Assembly: GCA_916613615.1 (NCBI GenBank) | Contig: OU744730.1 | Span: 21,702,406-21,766,405, forward strand | Reading direction: 5' to 3' | DNA from: Steromphala cineraria | Lineage: Eukaryota > Mollusca > Gastropoda > Trochida > Trochidae | Length of the DNA stretch: 64,000 bases | In this document: piece after piece, positions 46,901 to 58,900 of the stretch | Position numbering within the stretch: the stretch's first letter is position 1 | Layout of the letters: each line of letters begins with the position of its first letter | Translations under genes and position numbers: made by a program | The notes under the pieces: model-generated | Told to the model about the DNA's origin: nothing | Seen by the model: the letters and a program-made list of their open reading frames with translations, nothing else | The model's database searches: none

Positions 46901-49900
46901 TGACCTTGTGACCTTGACCTTGACACAGCGAGCAGGATGCATCCGGGGGCATTCGTGTTTCACAAACACATCTTGTTTATGAACAATTTGACCTGTTAAG
47001 ATGGGAGACTGGTATCCATCTTGTAAAAATTCAAGGAATGAATGCACGTATCTAATTTGAATGATCATTTTGAAAAGATGTAGCTGACTTTACATGCATA
47101 ATTTATCCATTTAAGCAATCTGTACAGCCAGATCAGGTTTAATAGTAAATAGTCAGTAATTTTCTTCACTGACCTGCACCTGACAGTTGTTATTATCTTC
47201 CAGGTTCTCTTGAGGAGCGACAAGGGTGTCGCTAACTTCTCGGACAGAACCTTGCTTAAAAACCTTGGCCATTGGCTTGGGATGCTGACTCTCGGCAAGA
47301 ACAAGCCAATTCTACAGATTGTGAGTATAAATTTTGCTATCTTCCTATCAAAAATGCATCCATGGTTGTCTAAGATAGTCAATATATCCAATATTTGATG
47401 GATTGTCACTTATATCTAACAATATCTCATTGATTTATATATGATTTTGTTGAACTTGTTTACTTTCAGGATATTGATGTGAAGGCCCTGTTGTATGAAG
47501 CATATCAGAAAGGTGCCCAGGAATTACTGTATGTCGTCCCCTTCAGTGCTAAAGTGCTAGAATCATGCTCCAAGAGTAAGGTAAGAAATAGATACCCCTA
47601 GCTACTGTTAGCCTGCTCAGATGAAATAGTGTATCTTTAAAATGAAAATATTGCAATTAGAAAAGGAAAAGGATTGATTTGAGAAAATTACTGATATAAA
47701 GAGTATTTTTGCAAAGAGTTATCATTATATTTTACGATATTTGCACTCAAATATACTTTGTCCATGTACAACCCTTTAGAATTTGATATTTGTAACTAAA
47801 TGTTTTTCAATCTTTGCTACGCAGGTGTTCCGTCCCCCGAATCCTTGGACCATGGCCATCATGAACGTGCTAGCTGAGCTCCACATGGAGCCAGATCTCA
47901 AACTTAACCTCAAGTTTGAAATAGAAGTGCTATGTAAAACTCTTGGACTGGATATCAATGTAAGTAGTCTCATTTTCAAAACTCAAACTGAATTCTGTAG
48001 TGCTATCATATTTACAAAAAATATTGCTTTTAGTTGAATGATAACATGTCCAATTAGTTATGGGAATGTTTTATAGTCATTTGTGTAGCATAGCGTGATA
48101 TTTGTAGTCAATATTCTTCAAATGATTGAGTTTGATGATAATTTTGAATGAATTTAATCCAAATATGCTCATCTCTCTTTCTCCTAGTTATCAAATTGTA
48201 GAATTTAATCCTGTCATTGAATATGTTTGGGAATTATCAATTATTCATATTAACTAATAGTAATGTTCATGTTAATGATTTGGTTTCCCATTTTAAAATT
48301 ACATCTCATTTGTCTCTGTAGGACTTAAAACCAACCAACTATCTGAAAGACCCAATGAGAATGCCAACTATTGAGTACCAACTGTCAGCGCCGAAGGCAC
48401 AGATTGGCACTCCGCAACCAGAGGAGACTGTCGTGCCAAGCCTCACCAACATGACAATACCGCCACCTATTGTGACGTCGGTGACAACTATGTCAACACC
48501 AACATCTACTGCACCAGTGTCAACACCAAACCTGCCACCACAACCCACGTTCAACTTCCATGAGGTCAACGCCTCATCTTTCGCTGGACTGGCACAGCAT
48601 ATCATCATCAATGATCAGGTATATTGTTACTTGCTTTTAACATTAACACAGAAAAATAAGTTATTGGCCACCCGGACTTCAATATCAAGATAATCTTAAG
48701 TTTATGTTATGACCTTGAAATGGGATGGTCCTTTTCTTATTTCCTTGAGGATATGTTGATGAACCAATAGATTCTAATATAGAATTAGCACTACTTTCAT
48801 GGAGCATTAACATCTAGATCATGGCATATTCAGTAGATCATTTAAAAACCCTCTCACTGCAGTTTGTCAATTCTCAATACAATTGTGTTATCAACTAGTC
48901 TAAAAACACATTAGGGTATAATTTTGTGCCTCTGGATTGATGATGTTCCATTCATCATATCCCTTCATTGATCTTACTGTAGCAATAATATCAATTGTCA
49001 ATGATAAAACATACCACTAATGACTGAAAGATTGTTCAAGCACTGCTTAACACCAACAAACACACAATCACTATAAATGTTGGAGACTATTCAATCACCA
49101 AACCTTCAATACTATCATCAATGTTATTAGTTACAATTTCAAACTCTCAAACGCCGCTAATGGTTGAAATATTGCCCAAACAGCGCTAAACTCCCAACTC
49201 CCTCACTCATTCACTAACTCGCTCAATCTCTGCTCCAGATAGCCGCTATTGGCTGCAATATTGCCCAAGCGGCGCTAAACAATAACTCCCTCACTCACTC
49301 TGCTCCAGATATCCCTGCTGCACCAGAACCCACAGTTGAAGCAGTATGTGCGTCCAGCCATAGAGAGATCGGTACAGGAACTACTACCCCCAGTAGTGGA
49401 GAGATCAATCAAGGTGGCTCTCACCACATGTGAACAGATCGTCAAGAAGGTAAACAAACATTGTCCTTATTGAAACAAAAGTAATTATTGTCTCTTGAAC
49501 AAATACATTTCTACACTCAAAAATGTGATACAGCAACTTGTTTTTATCATAAGGAATTTGCACAGCTGACAGAATTAATTCCTTGCTGCCAGAATGCCAT
49601 GTAATACTATCATGATATTATAATTTTTATCATTTGAAGCTTTAAAGCCTTAGAATGTGCTTTATTTATCTTGCTAAATTTTTTATACAGCACAAACAAT
49701 CATGGTTCCTACAAATGATATACAAATTTTTTAATGTGTAATTATTAAAATAAAAATTTATGGCTTATTATTTGAAGCTGCAAAGCAAAAGAACTCATTT
49801 GTCATTCATTACCAACTTCTAAAAGCCTTTCAAGTTAACATAAACTACTAAAAGTGGAAATAGTGGATATACATCATTTCTGAAAAAATAAGCAATCAAC

Positions 49901-52900
49901 TCGGTAGCAAGATTTCGATATTTCATGTCATAAGACGATGATAATACTCTTCTATTGCAAGATCTATATATTTCATTTCTCTGACTTGACGTTTATCTTT
50001 CACTTGGTATGACAGGACTTTGCCCTGGACCCTGAAGAGATGCGAATGAGATCGGCCGCTCACTACATGGTGCGCAACATCACAGCGGGTCTGGCACTCA
50101 TCACCTGTAGGGAGCCCCTCTTCATCAGTATTAACAACAACCTCAAGAATGCATTCATGGCAACACTAAGGGTGGGTCTTGGATATCTTTAAAATTCACT
50201 TAAGTTCATTTTAGTTAGTAACTTGTGAAACTTTGTCTAAAAATACAAAAAAAAAAGGTATGTAAAGATGACTAAAATATGGTTTTGAACTTGAAATGTA
50301 TAAAGCAATGTTATGCAAGTTAAGTTTGTCAATGGCATATTTGACTATCCCTTTCATGTTCATGTAAAGTTTTCAAGGAACTTATGTATCAATAATGTTG
50401 ATGAATAATAATTAAAAAAATTAATGATCTTGATAAGTTCAAGTTTGCCAATTAGTATGTGTCTTTTAAGTATGATTTTGACAATTTCATGCTCATAAAG
50501 TTTAAAAGTTTTCCTTGCTGTTAATAAAGGGAGCTAACCAAGCCCAGAAGACACTGATCGAGGAGGCAGCCACACTTGTAGCCCAGGACAATGCTGAACT
50601 CGCCTGTGCATTCATTCAGAAAACCGCAGTCGAGAGAGCTATCCCAGAGATGGACAAACGTCTTGCAACTGTAAGTTGTGTTGTACTTGTTTTGTGTTAT
50701 TAATTGAAAAATCAGTTTATGAAGTTGATGTCTGTTGCTCTTTATTAGTACGTTTACTTTTCTTGATCATTGCCTGGAATATATCTGAACCTGCAAGGCT
50801 TTATTCTATAATTCTTTGGGCTGAAATTTTATTACAGATGTTAAACAAATTGACTGATGTTGTAAAGTAGTCAAATAGTTTTTATCAAGAAACATGCAGT
50901 ACCTTAAAAAAGTGAATGTGTGTCTGTATATTCGATGAATATGTTTATAGGAGTTTGACTTGAGGAAGCATGCAAGATCTGAAGGACGACGCTACTGTGA
51001 TCCAATTGTCCTGCCATATCAAGCAGAGAGAATGCCAGATCAAATCAGGCTCAAGGTTAGTTGCCTGTAAAACACTTATGGCTTATGTTGCAAAAGTGTA
51101 AACAACAACTCGCTCATTCGCTCAATTTGGGTTATGTGAATTTAGTTTTAGATAATGCATAAAATGAAAATTTAGTACTATTTGTGTTTAATTCTTGACT
51201 GTATGTTGATTTTTGTGGGGTCCACCATTTCTACCAGTAAAATTCTCCCTTTGCCTCCTAAGAAGCTTGTTTGGGTCCTAATGTTGGTGTATGTGTGCAG
51301 GTTGGAGGAGTGACTCCACAGCAGATTGCTGTGTACGATGAGTTTGCCAGGAACATCCCTGGTTTCCTGCCTCTCACAGATGCAACCTTCCCTCCCGGCA
51401 TCTCCAAACCTACACCGGTGAGTACAAGCGCTCTCGGGATTTATAACAAGAGGTCATCATGTCTTGAATAATCCATAGATTTATATCCTCAGAGAAGGGA
51501 CGACAGATTTCACTTATTTATCAACTTTAAAAGCTTAGTCTTTGTCTAATCACCATTGTTGATATTTAAGTTCAAAGGGTTATGGTTGCAATTCCAAACC
51601 TATAGGTTGTTCTTTCTCACTTACTTTCTTTGAATCAAAATTTTGGTTTTGTGATCGCCATGGTGCAATATGAATTTGAGTTTGAAATTCATATAGAAGT
51701 GTGTTAATAAAACTATTGACCTCCTAAGCCATTCAATTGTACACACAGTTTTCATAAGTGAATAATTGCTTAATCATCTCAATTCAGTCATTCAATTTCA
51801 AGTCATCTTTTCATATTTTAGTCTTATCCTGACGAGATCACAATGATCTACGAGAAGATAGCTCGTGAAATCGAGCAGCACCTCCAGCAGATGATGGGTA
51901 TCCCTACCGGCAGTCCCATGGGCTCCCAGCTGCACAGTCTCCTAGAGGCCGTCCTTCTGGCCAGGAACTCGCGCGAGATTGTTGTCGCCATCGCACTTCT
52001 ACAGAAGGTAAGAGGATTTTATCACAAGTTTTTGTGATCAACTATAGTATTACCCATTCCAACTACCGCTTTTGCTCAAACAGCTCTATTGTCATCTGTT
52101 TCACTCAACTGGACATAAAAGATGTTCCTCCATTGAGGGTTAACGCTTTATTGACCTGTTAACTTTGTGGGATACTTTGCTTTGTGTTTTTAATAAACGA
52201 TTGTATAATCTCTTTTTATGCTTAATATTGAAAATAATAATATTTTAGTTTAAAGCAATAATTGAAGTGATAAGACTAAATATGTCACTATATAATGTCA
52301 GACTTTGTATTTAAACAATTTGAAATTCTTAGACCATACAGTAATCAATGTGTTATGTTTACAGGCTGTGGAGGGTTTATTGGACCAGTATTCAATGAAC
52401 TCGCTGACCAGCACTGACCAAGAGATGCTGCTCCGGTTCCGTGAATGTCATCTTGTTGTACTCAGAGGTCTCCAGGATCCCAGAGCTTACGGGCCCCAGT
52501 GGGTCAATAAGGAGGTCACAAGGTCAGATTCAATATTATAGTAGAGAAGCAGAGTAGTCTCCGTAAGAAGTCTCATCTATCATGTCGCTGCTAATGCTTG
52601 AAATAAGGCCCAAGGTGGATAAATAACTAACTCACTCAAACATGTGATTTACAAGAAAGAATGGTTTTGCTCTTTGCTATTTGAGTGCATCAAATGAAAG
52701 TAATCATAAACCCGAAAATAGCAGAACATGTTATATTTGTAATAGCTAGATAATGTATTTGATTTATATGCTTAAATTTCCTTCAATCAACAATTCATTT
52801 AAGCAAATTCTCTCCTCTGTACACAGATGCCTGATCCAGTGCCGAGACGAACTCAAGTACAATATTGACGCTGTGGACTGTCTGATCCGCAGCAGCCTAG

Positions 52901-55900
52901 TCAGCCTCCAGCAGTACGACGTGTACCTCTCACAGCTCATGGAGAACGGACTCAACCACATGGCCGTCTCATTCTCCATGCAGCTTGTACAGAGGTTCTG
53001 TATTGACGACAAACACAACAGCAATGTCAGCGAGGTACAACAAATTGCTTTATGATTTCCCTCCCTTTCCTAAACATAACCTAAACTTTCCAAATATAAC
53101 AATCTTATGAAAGAATCTTTCTTGTACGAGGGATTTAGTCTCTTGTTGCATTGAAAGCCACGCTGCTAAGGCTGAAATATTGCCCAAGCAGCGTAAAACA
53201 ATAACTCACTCTCTCGCATTCAAACCCACACCCTGAGAGTCTTGTAACAGCAAACAATGACTATGCTAGCAACAAAACACCTCGCCCATTTGCAGTGTAT
53301 AAAATAGATTTGAAACCTAGCCTGTCCTGAAAATTAATTGGTCAATTCCCAATGGGAAAATAAAGAAAAAAATTGAAAAGATACCAGTCCTGACCAAAAA
53401 GGAACCAGTCCTGGCAAAAAGTAGCCAGTCAAGGACTGGCGGATGGGCTATATTTTATACACTGCCATTTGCCTCTCTACATTGCCGGAGATGTTGAATC
53501 TGAGAGTATGGGTTTGAATCCCACAAGTAGATTTGTGCTACTGCAGATAGTGATTCTGTGTTTGATGATGTTACGTTCTCTAGACTGCATGTTTCTTTGG
53601 TAGACAACATTTATTCATTGTCTGTCATTATGTATGAGTGTCTTATTTATTTACCTGTGTGGAACAAATCGATCTTTGATCCATAGCAAGTAACCTAAAA
53701 AATGCAAGTAAAATATTTCATGAGTCTTTTTTGTTTCTTTTCAGTCTGACTTCTACAACACAATAGAAGCCTTGGGCTCCATAGCATCACGCTCTAGACA
53801 GCATCCAGAGGGGTAAGTTACTCATGATATTCCTACAAAACATTGCAGCCAGTTAGTCCAGTCAAACACATCAATGTCAAGGCAATTTGTTCAACCTAGA
53901 GAGTACAGTCACTTGCTCATATTGTAATATTCCTTATTTCTAATTTCTTTTCTGTCGGTAATGGCTAAAACATTTCCCAAGAGAGATAAACAACAAATTG
54001 CTTAATCTTATCATATTCCAATATCATTACAGACTGTCCACTCTGATCGAGATCATCCGACAGAACAGCGACGGCGGACTCCTGGACCGAACCCCCGGCG
54101 GCCCGACCTCTATGATGCAGTCAGGGATATCCCAGGCACGAGAGTTTGACGATCCAGCAGGGCTGAACGAGAAGACGGAGTACCTGTTGAGGGAGTGGGT
54201 GAACATGTACCATTCTCCGGCGGCAGGGAGGGACAGCACCAAGGCCTTCTCTGCTTTTGTTCAGCAGGTGGTACGATCAGTTTGTTTGTGTTTGAACCCT
54301 TCGTGTCTCACACCCATTACTAGAACAACAGCCTGTCTAATAGTGCAAGCCAGTGGCAGTGTCTTCACGTGACCCCCACTCATAGACTCATTGCCTGCCT
54401 GACTATGATGCTTATACATCCGAGGTTTGAGATTTGCATCCGAATGTCACAGTGGTTATAACCTTATCATCACTTCAGTATGTTAAACATTTTTTAGGGA
54501 TGCATCTTTGTTAATGGACACTTGTGTGTGAAAGAAAAACAAATTTGAGAAAGATTATTTTACAATTTTTTTAATAGATATTTTCAATTTTTTTTCGGAA
54601 AAAATCATTTTAACTCAATATTTGGAAAATTACATTACAGTAAACATTCTGAAGTGATGAGTAACTTTCTCCTGTCTAGGAATAATAATTTGAATCTAAT
54701 TATCTGTTCTCCTTCTTCATTTGTAACTAGCATTCCACACCACAATTAGCCCTCTACATTAGACATACTCTCTGTGCATGCTACACACCTCCCACCCTTA
54801 ACATTCAATATGCTGTGAGCAAACTAGCAAGACATGAGAATATTGTCAATTGTCAGCATTGTGGATCTTGAACTGATAAGCATTTGTTGCATGACCTGTA
54901 CAATTGTTGTGCATTAACTGTTTAACACGTCTCAATCTCTGACTTCTCATTGTCAAATTAACACATTTTGCAAAACCATCATCTGGAAATATGAATAAAA
55001 TGCACCAGTTATTTCCTTTTGTTAAAAACACAATGTTCTGACAATATTAAATTTTAAAAATGATAATGCATATAAATCATGTTGAATGTTATGGTAGTGC
55101 AAAAATTAAGTTAATCCCTATCACATAAAAATTAAACAAAAAAGTTCTATTGACATGTATGATACTCTTAAGACACTATTCATTTCTATGAAATTTTGAA
55201 TCAACATACAAGTATATCTTTGTGTCCACAGATGCACCAGCAGGGTATTCTGAAGACAGACGATCTGATCACCCGATTCTTCCGCTTGTGTACGGAGATG
55301 TGCGTCGATCTGTGCTATCGTGCTTTGAGTGAACAAACCCACACTAGTCCAACACTGATCAGAGCCAAGTGTTTCCACACCCTGGATGCTTTCGTCAGGT
55401 TGATCGCTCTTCTTGTGAAGCACTCCGGCGATACCACGAACACAGTCACCAAAATTAATCTTCTCAATAAGGTACGATGGTGGGGACAAGAGTTGTGCAT
55501 ATTTTGTTCAGTAAAATTGTCTATGTATGTTGATCTCATCAGTAAGAATGTGGGTAGTGCAGTTCTAACATGTTTGGTTAATGGTTTAGACCAATGTTCA
55601 AATTAAAGAAATTTGAAATATTTTCTTGCACTTAAAAATGAATGGATGTCATATGTATCATATATATGTGTTTTGTAGATATTTAAATTCATTAGATTTT
55701 GGTCATTAGATAAGAATTCTCATATATAGGAATTTCTGTGTACCCTGTATAGTGTGGGATTTTGAAAGAGATTGGTTTTGAAGGGAGGGGACTGGTGACC
55801 ATGGGGGTTTTCCTCATCAATTGAAAATCTATGAAATTTGATTCCCTGTTGTTTTCCTATTCTTTGCACTCTCTGTGAACCTGCTGTTCTGTATGTTTGC

Positions 55901-58900
55901 AGGTTGTGGGTATAGTAGCGGGAGTATTGCTGCAGGACCACGAGGTACGCAACACAGAGTTCCAGCAGCTGCCGTACCATCGCATCTTCATCATGCTCTT
56001 CATTGAACTCAACGCTCCAGAACCCATACTGGAGAGCATCAACTTCCAGGTGCTCGCCGCTTTCTGGTATGTTCCTCTTTGATTCTTACTTAACCAGAAA
56101 CAATAACCCTTGATCAGGGAAATCTCAGTCTAAATAAGAACAACTTTATTCCAGGGAATAAAAGTTGAACAATTTTGATGCTAACTTGAAAGAACTTGTT
56201 CCATCTAGAAATGTCCCCTCCACACAGTCTGACGGCATGTTCTGATAATAGCTACGTTAGTGACTCGAAATGGGACTGGCAAGGGCCCTCTGTGTCAGTA
56301 GCTAAGAGTAGGTTACTTTGTGTACTATTTTATATACATGATCGTCGCCATCCAGTTTTAATATATGTGGATCCCAGTAAATCATTTTTGAAAGTTATTT
56401 ATCGGAACCCTCTTGATTTTACTGTGATTGGGAGGAATCTTTCAATGGCTAATTTTTAGTTTGTGGGAAAAAATTAAGGACAATTTATTTTGTAATCAAG
56501 TTATGAAGTAATGAAAATGAATAGAAATAAACAAATTGGTTATAAGTGACAATATTTTATCTTATTATGTTTGAAAGATGTCCCGCCGCTAATGGCTGAA
56601 ATATTGCCCAAGCAACGTTAAACACTAACTCACTCCCTCACTCACTGAAAAATGTCCCCAAAATACTATATAAGACAAAATGTCAGTTTGGTTCACCAGA
56701 TCTGTGATTGTGTTTCAGCCATGTGTTCCACGTGTTGCGACCAGGTAAAGCCCCTGGCTTTGCATACGCCTGGCTAGAGCTGGTCTCTCATCGGGTCTTC
56801 ATCGGTCGACTCCTAGCGCTCACTCCTCAACAAAGGGTACGTCATACAATCAGTTGGCTTTCTATCAATAGCAGAGAGGGCTTTGTCAATGGTTTCTCCT
56901 CTCTCACAACGCCATATTAATTTACATCGGTAATTAAAAGCATGAGTATTATATCAGGCTATAGTATAAATTGCTTGAGATATTCAAATTACAAGAAAAA
57001 TATAATTTCATCTTGTTGATAGTATTTTTTTTTCCAAGTAGGTTAAGTAAACATCATATTTTACTGAAAGGATGTGCCTGTCTGTATTCAAGATAAATAG
57101 CGTATGTTGTCAAGTCAATGATATTTGTGTTGCAGGGCTGGGGGATGTACGCCCAGTTGCTGATAGACTTGTTCAGGTTCCTCTCCCCCTTCCTGAGAAA
57201 CGCAGAGCTCACCAAGCCTGCACAGCTTCTCTACAGGGTAAGTAGAGTTTACTTTTCATGTGCAATGATTCATGGCTCAAGTTAAACAGCTATTAAAGGT
57301 GTTATGAACAGAACATGTTCAATATAACAGTGTTTGTAGATGTTTATGGAACTCAACCAAGAAATTCTGTCTAATGTACACCGCTAATGGCTGAAATATA
57401 GCCCAAGCTGCGTAAAACAATTACTCACTCATTCTAAGGTTCAGCTTTGGTATAATTTGCTACCTTGGTGATTATTTATAAAGAAAAGCGTATTACTTAA
57501 AATACCTTTCATATCCAATTGATTAACACATTACTTATAGAAATGAATTTTAAAATATTAAAACTTTTAATACAAACAGACACATTGAAATTTCTTCTTT
57601 TACACTTGTAAACCCTGTTTTATTTGTTGTATAAGTTTCAGCTTTTGTCAATAGATATTATATTTCGCGATCCACTTGAAGTAACATTGTTCTTATATCC
57701 TCGTTGCAGGGAACACTGCGAGTACTGCTGGTGCTGCTCCATGATTTCCCAGAGTTCCTCTGTGATTACCACTATGCGTTCTGTGATGTGATCCCACCAA
57801 ACTGCATTCAGATGCGTAATCTGATCCTCAGTGCTTTCCCACGCAACATGCGCCTCCCCGACCCATTCACACCCAACCTGAAGGTGGACAGTCTCCCCGA
57901 CATCACACATCCACCCAGAATACTCACCAACTTTGTCAACATGATACAACCAACTTCATTCAAAAAGGTAACAAATATTTTGATGTCTTGTTATCTAAGT
58001 TTCTTGATGTTCTTTTAAGCCATTAAAAGTTTAGGTATTACAAATGGTGCTTAATAATAATCCACTGATCTTTGTGAAAAACTCTAAAGAGAACGGTCAG
58101 GGATATAGTTTTTTGCTCAAGTGTTGGAGCTGGACAATAGGGCTTAGTGAACTCGGTTCTGTCTCGTTCAACGCCGCTAATGGCTGAAATATTGCCCAAG
58201 CGGCGTAAAACAATAACTCACTCACTCACTCTCTCTGTCTCGTTCAAATTTAATTTCTTGCGATTAGAAAACGTTGTTTACTAGGAATACATATCTATTA
58301 TGCAAAAACAAAATAAATAGATATTCTTCACATTGATATTTGTACTACAGTAATTGTAAAAATTGAAGATTGTAAGCAATAGACATTTCATAAAGCAATT
58401 CATCCTGATTTCCAGGATCTGGACTCATACCTGAAGACAAGGACTCCCATCTCCTTCCTGTCTGAACTGAGGACAAATCTACAGGTACCAACTGTCTTAA
58501 TACAGAATATCTTAAGAACTTACTTCTCATAAGGTGTTACTTATGCAAGATTTCACCACTGGTAAATCAAGCCTTGCTGAATTTAACGACAAGTCATGGT
58601 TTGAATGTGCAGCGAGAAGTAACATCAGATTCTGAATGTCAAGTTCAGGAACATTACAATGAAAATAGGATGCGATGTGAGATTCAAGGTTTAGATTAAC
58701 GATAATAAGTTATGCCAAACAGAGAAAGTTGTTTACAGAGACTTATGTCTCACGTGATGCTTGTCCTGATTTTAATAAAACGTTAAATAACAACTCACTC
58801 ACTCACTCCTGATTTTAGAGAGGCGTTGTTAGGGATTTTATAACAGCATTATTGGATCCAATAAAGGATACAGTAAAGGGACGAACAGAAATTGGTAGTA

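Larger units (their letters stand above)
45041..47959 (+). other. CNOT1 central MIF4G domain (CAF1/DDX6-binding), exons 24-28
   Basis: Exons 45041-45181, 45733-45912, 47204-47320, 47470-47580, 47825-47959; residues about 1226-1453. [62 protein letters not shown] and [20 protein letters not shown] match the family's central MIF4G domain, which recruits the CNOT7/8 nuclease and the helicase DDX6. A large repeat cassette separates exons 25 and 26. Confidence 0.94.

Noticed and set aside
53500..53530. tRNA gene (B-box-like GGTTTGAATCCC)
   Set aside because: No cloverleaf could be drawn around it; more likely part of a tRNA-derived SINE.
55121..55489. 122-codon minus-strand frame
   Set aside because: It lies antisense to CNOT1 exon 40, whose plus-strand reading is strongly conserved.
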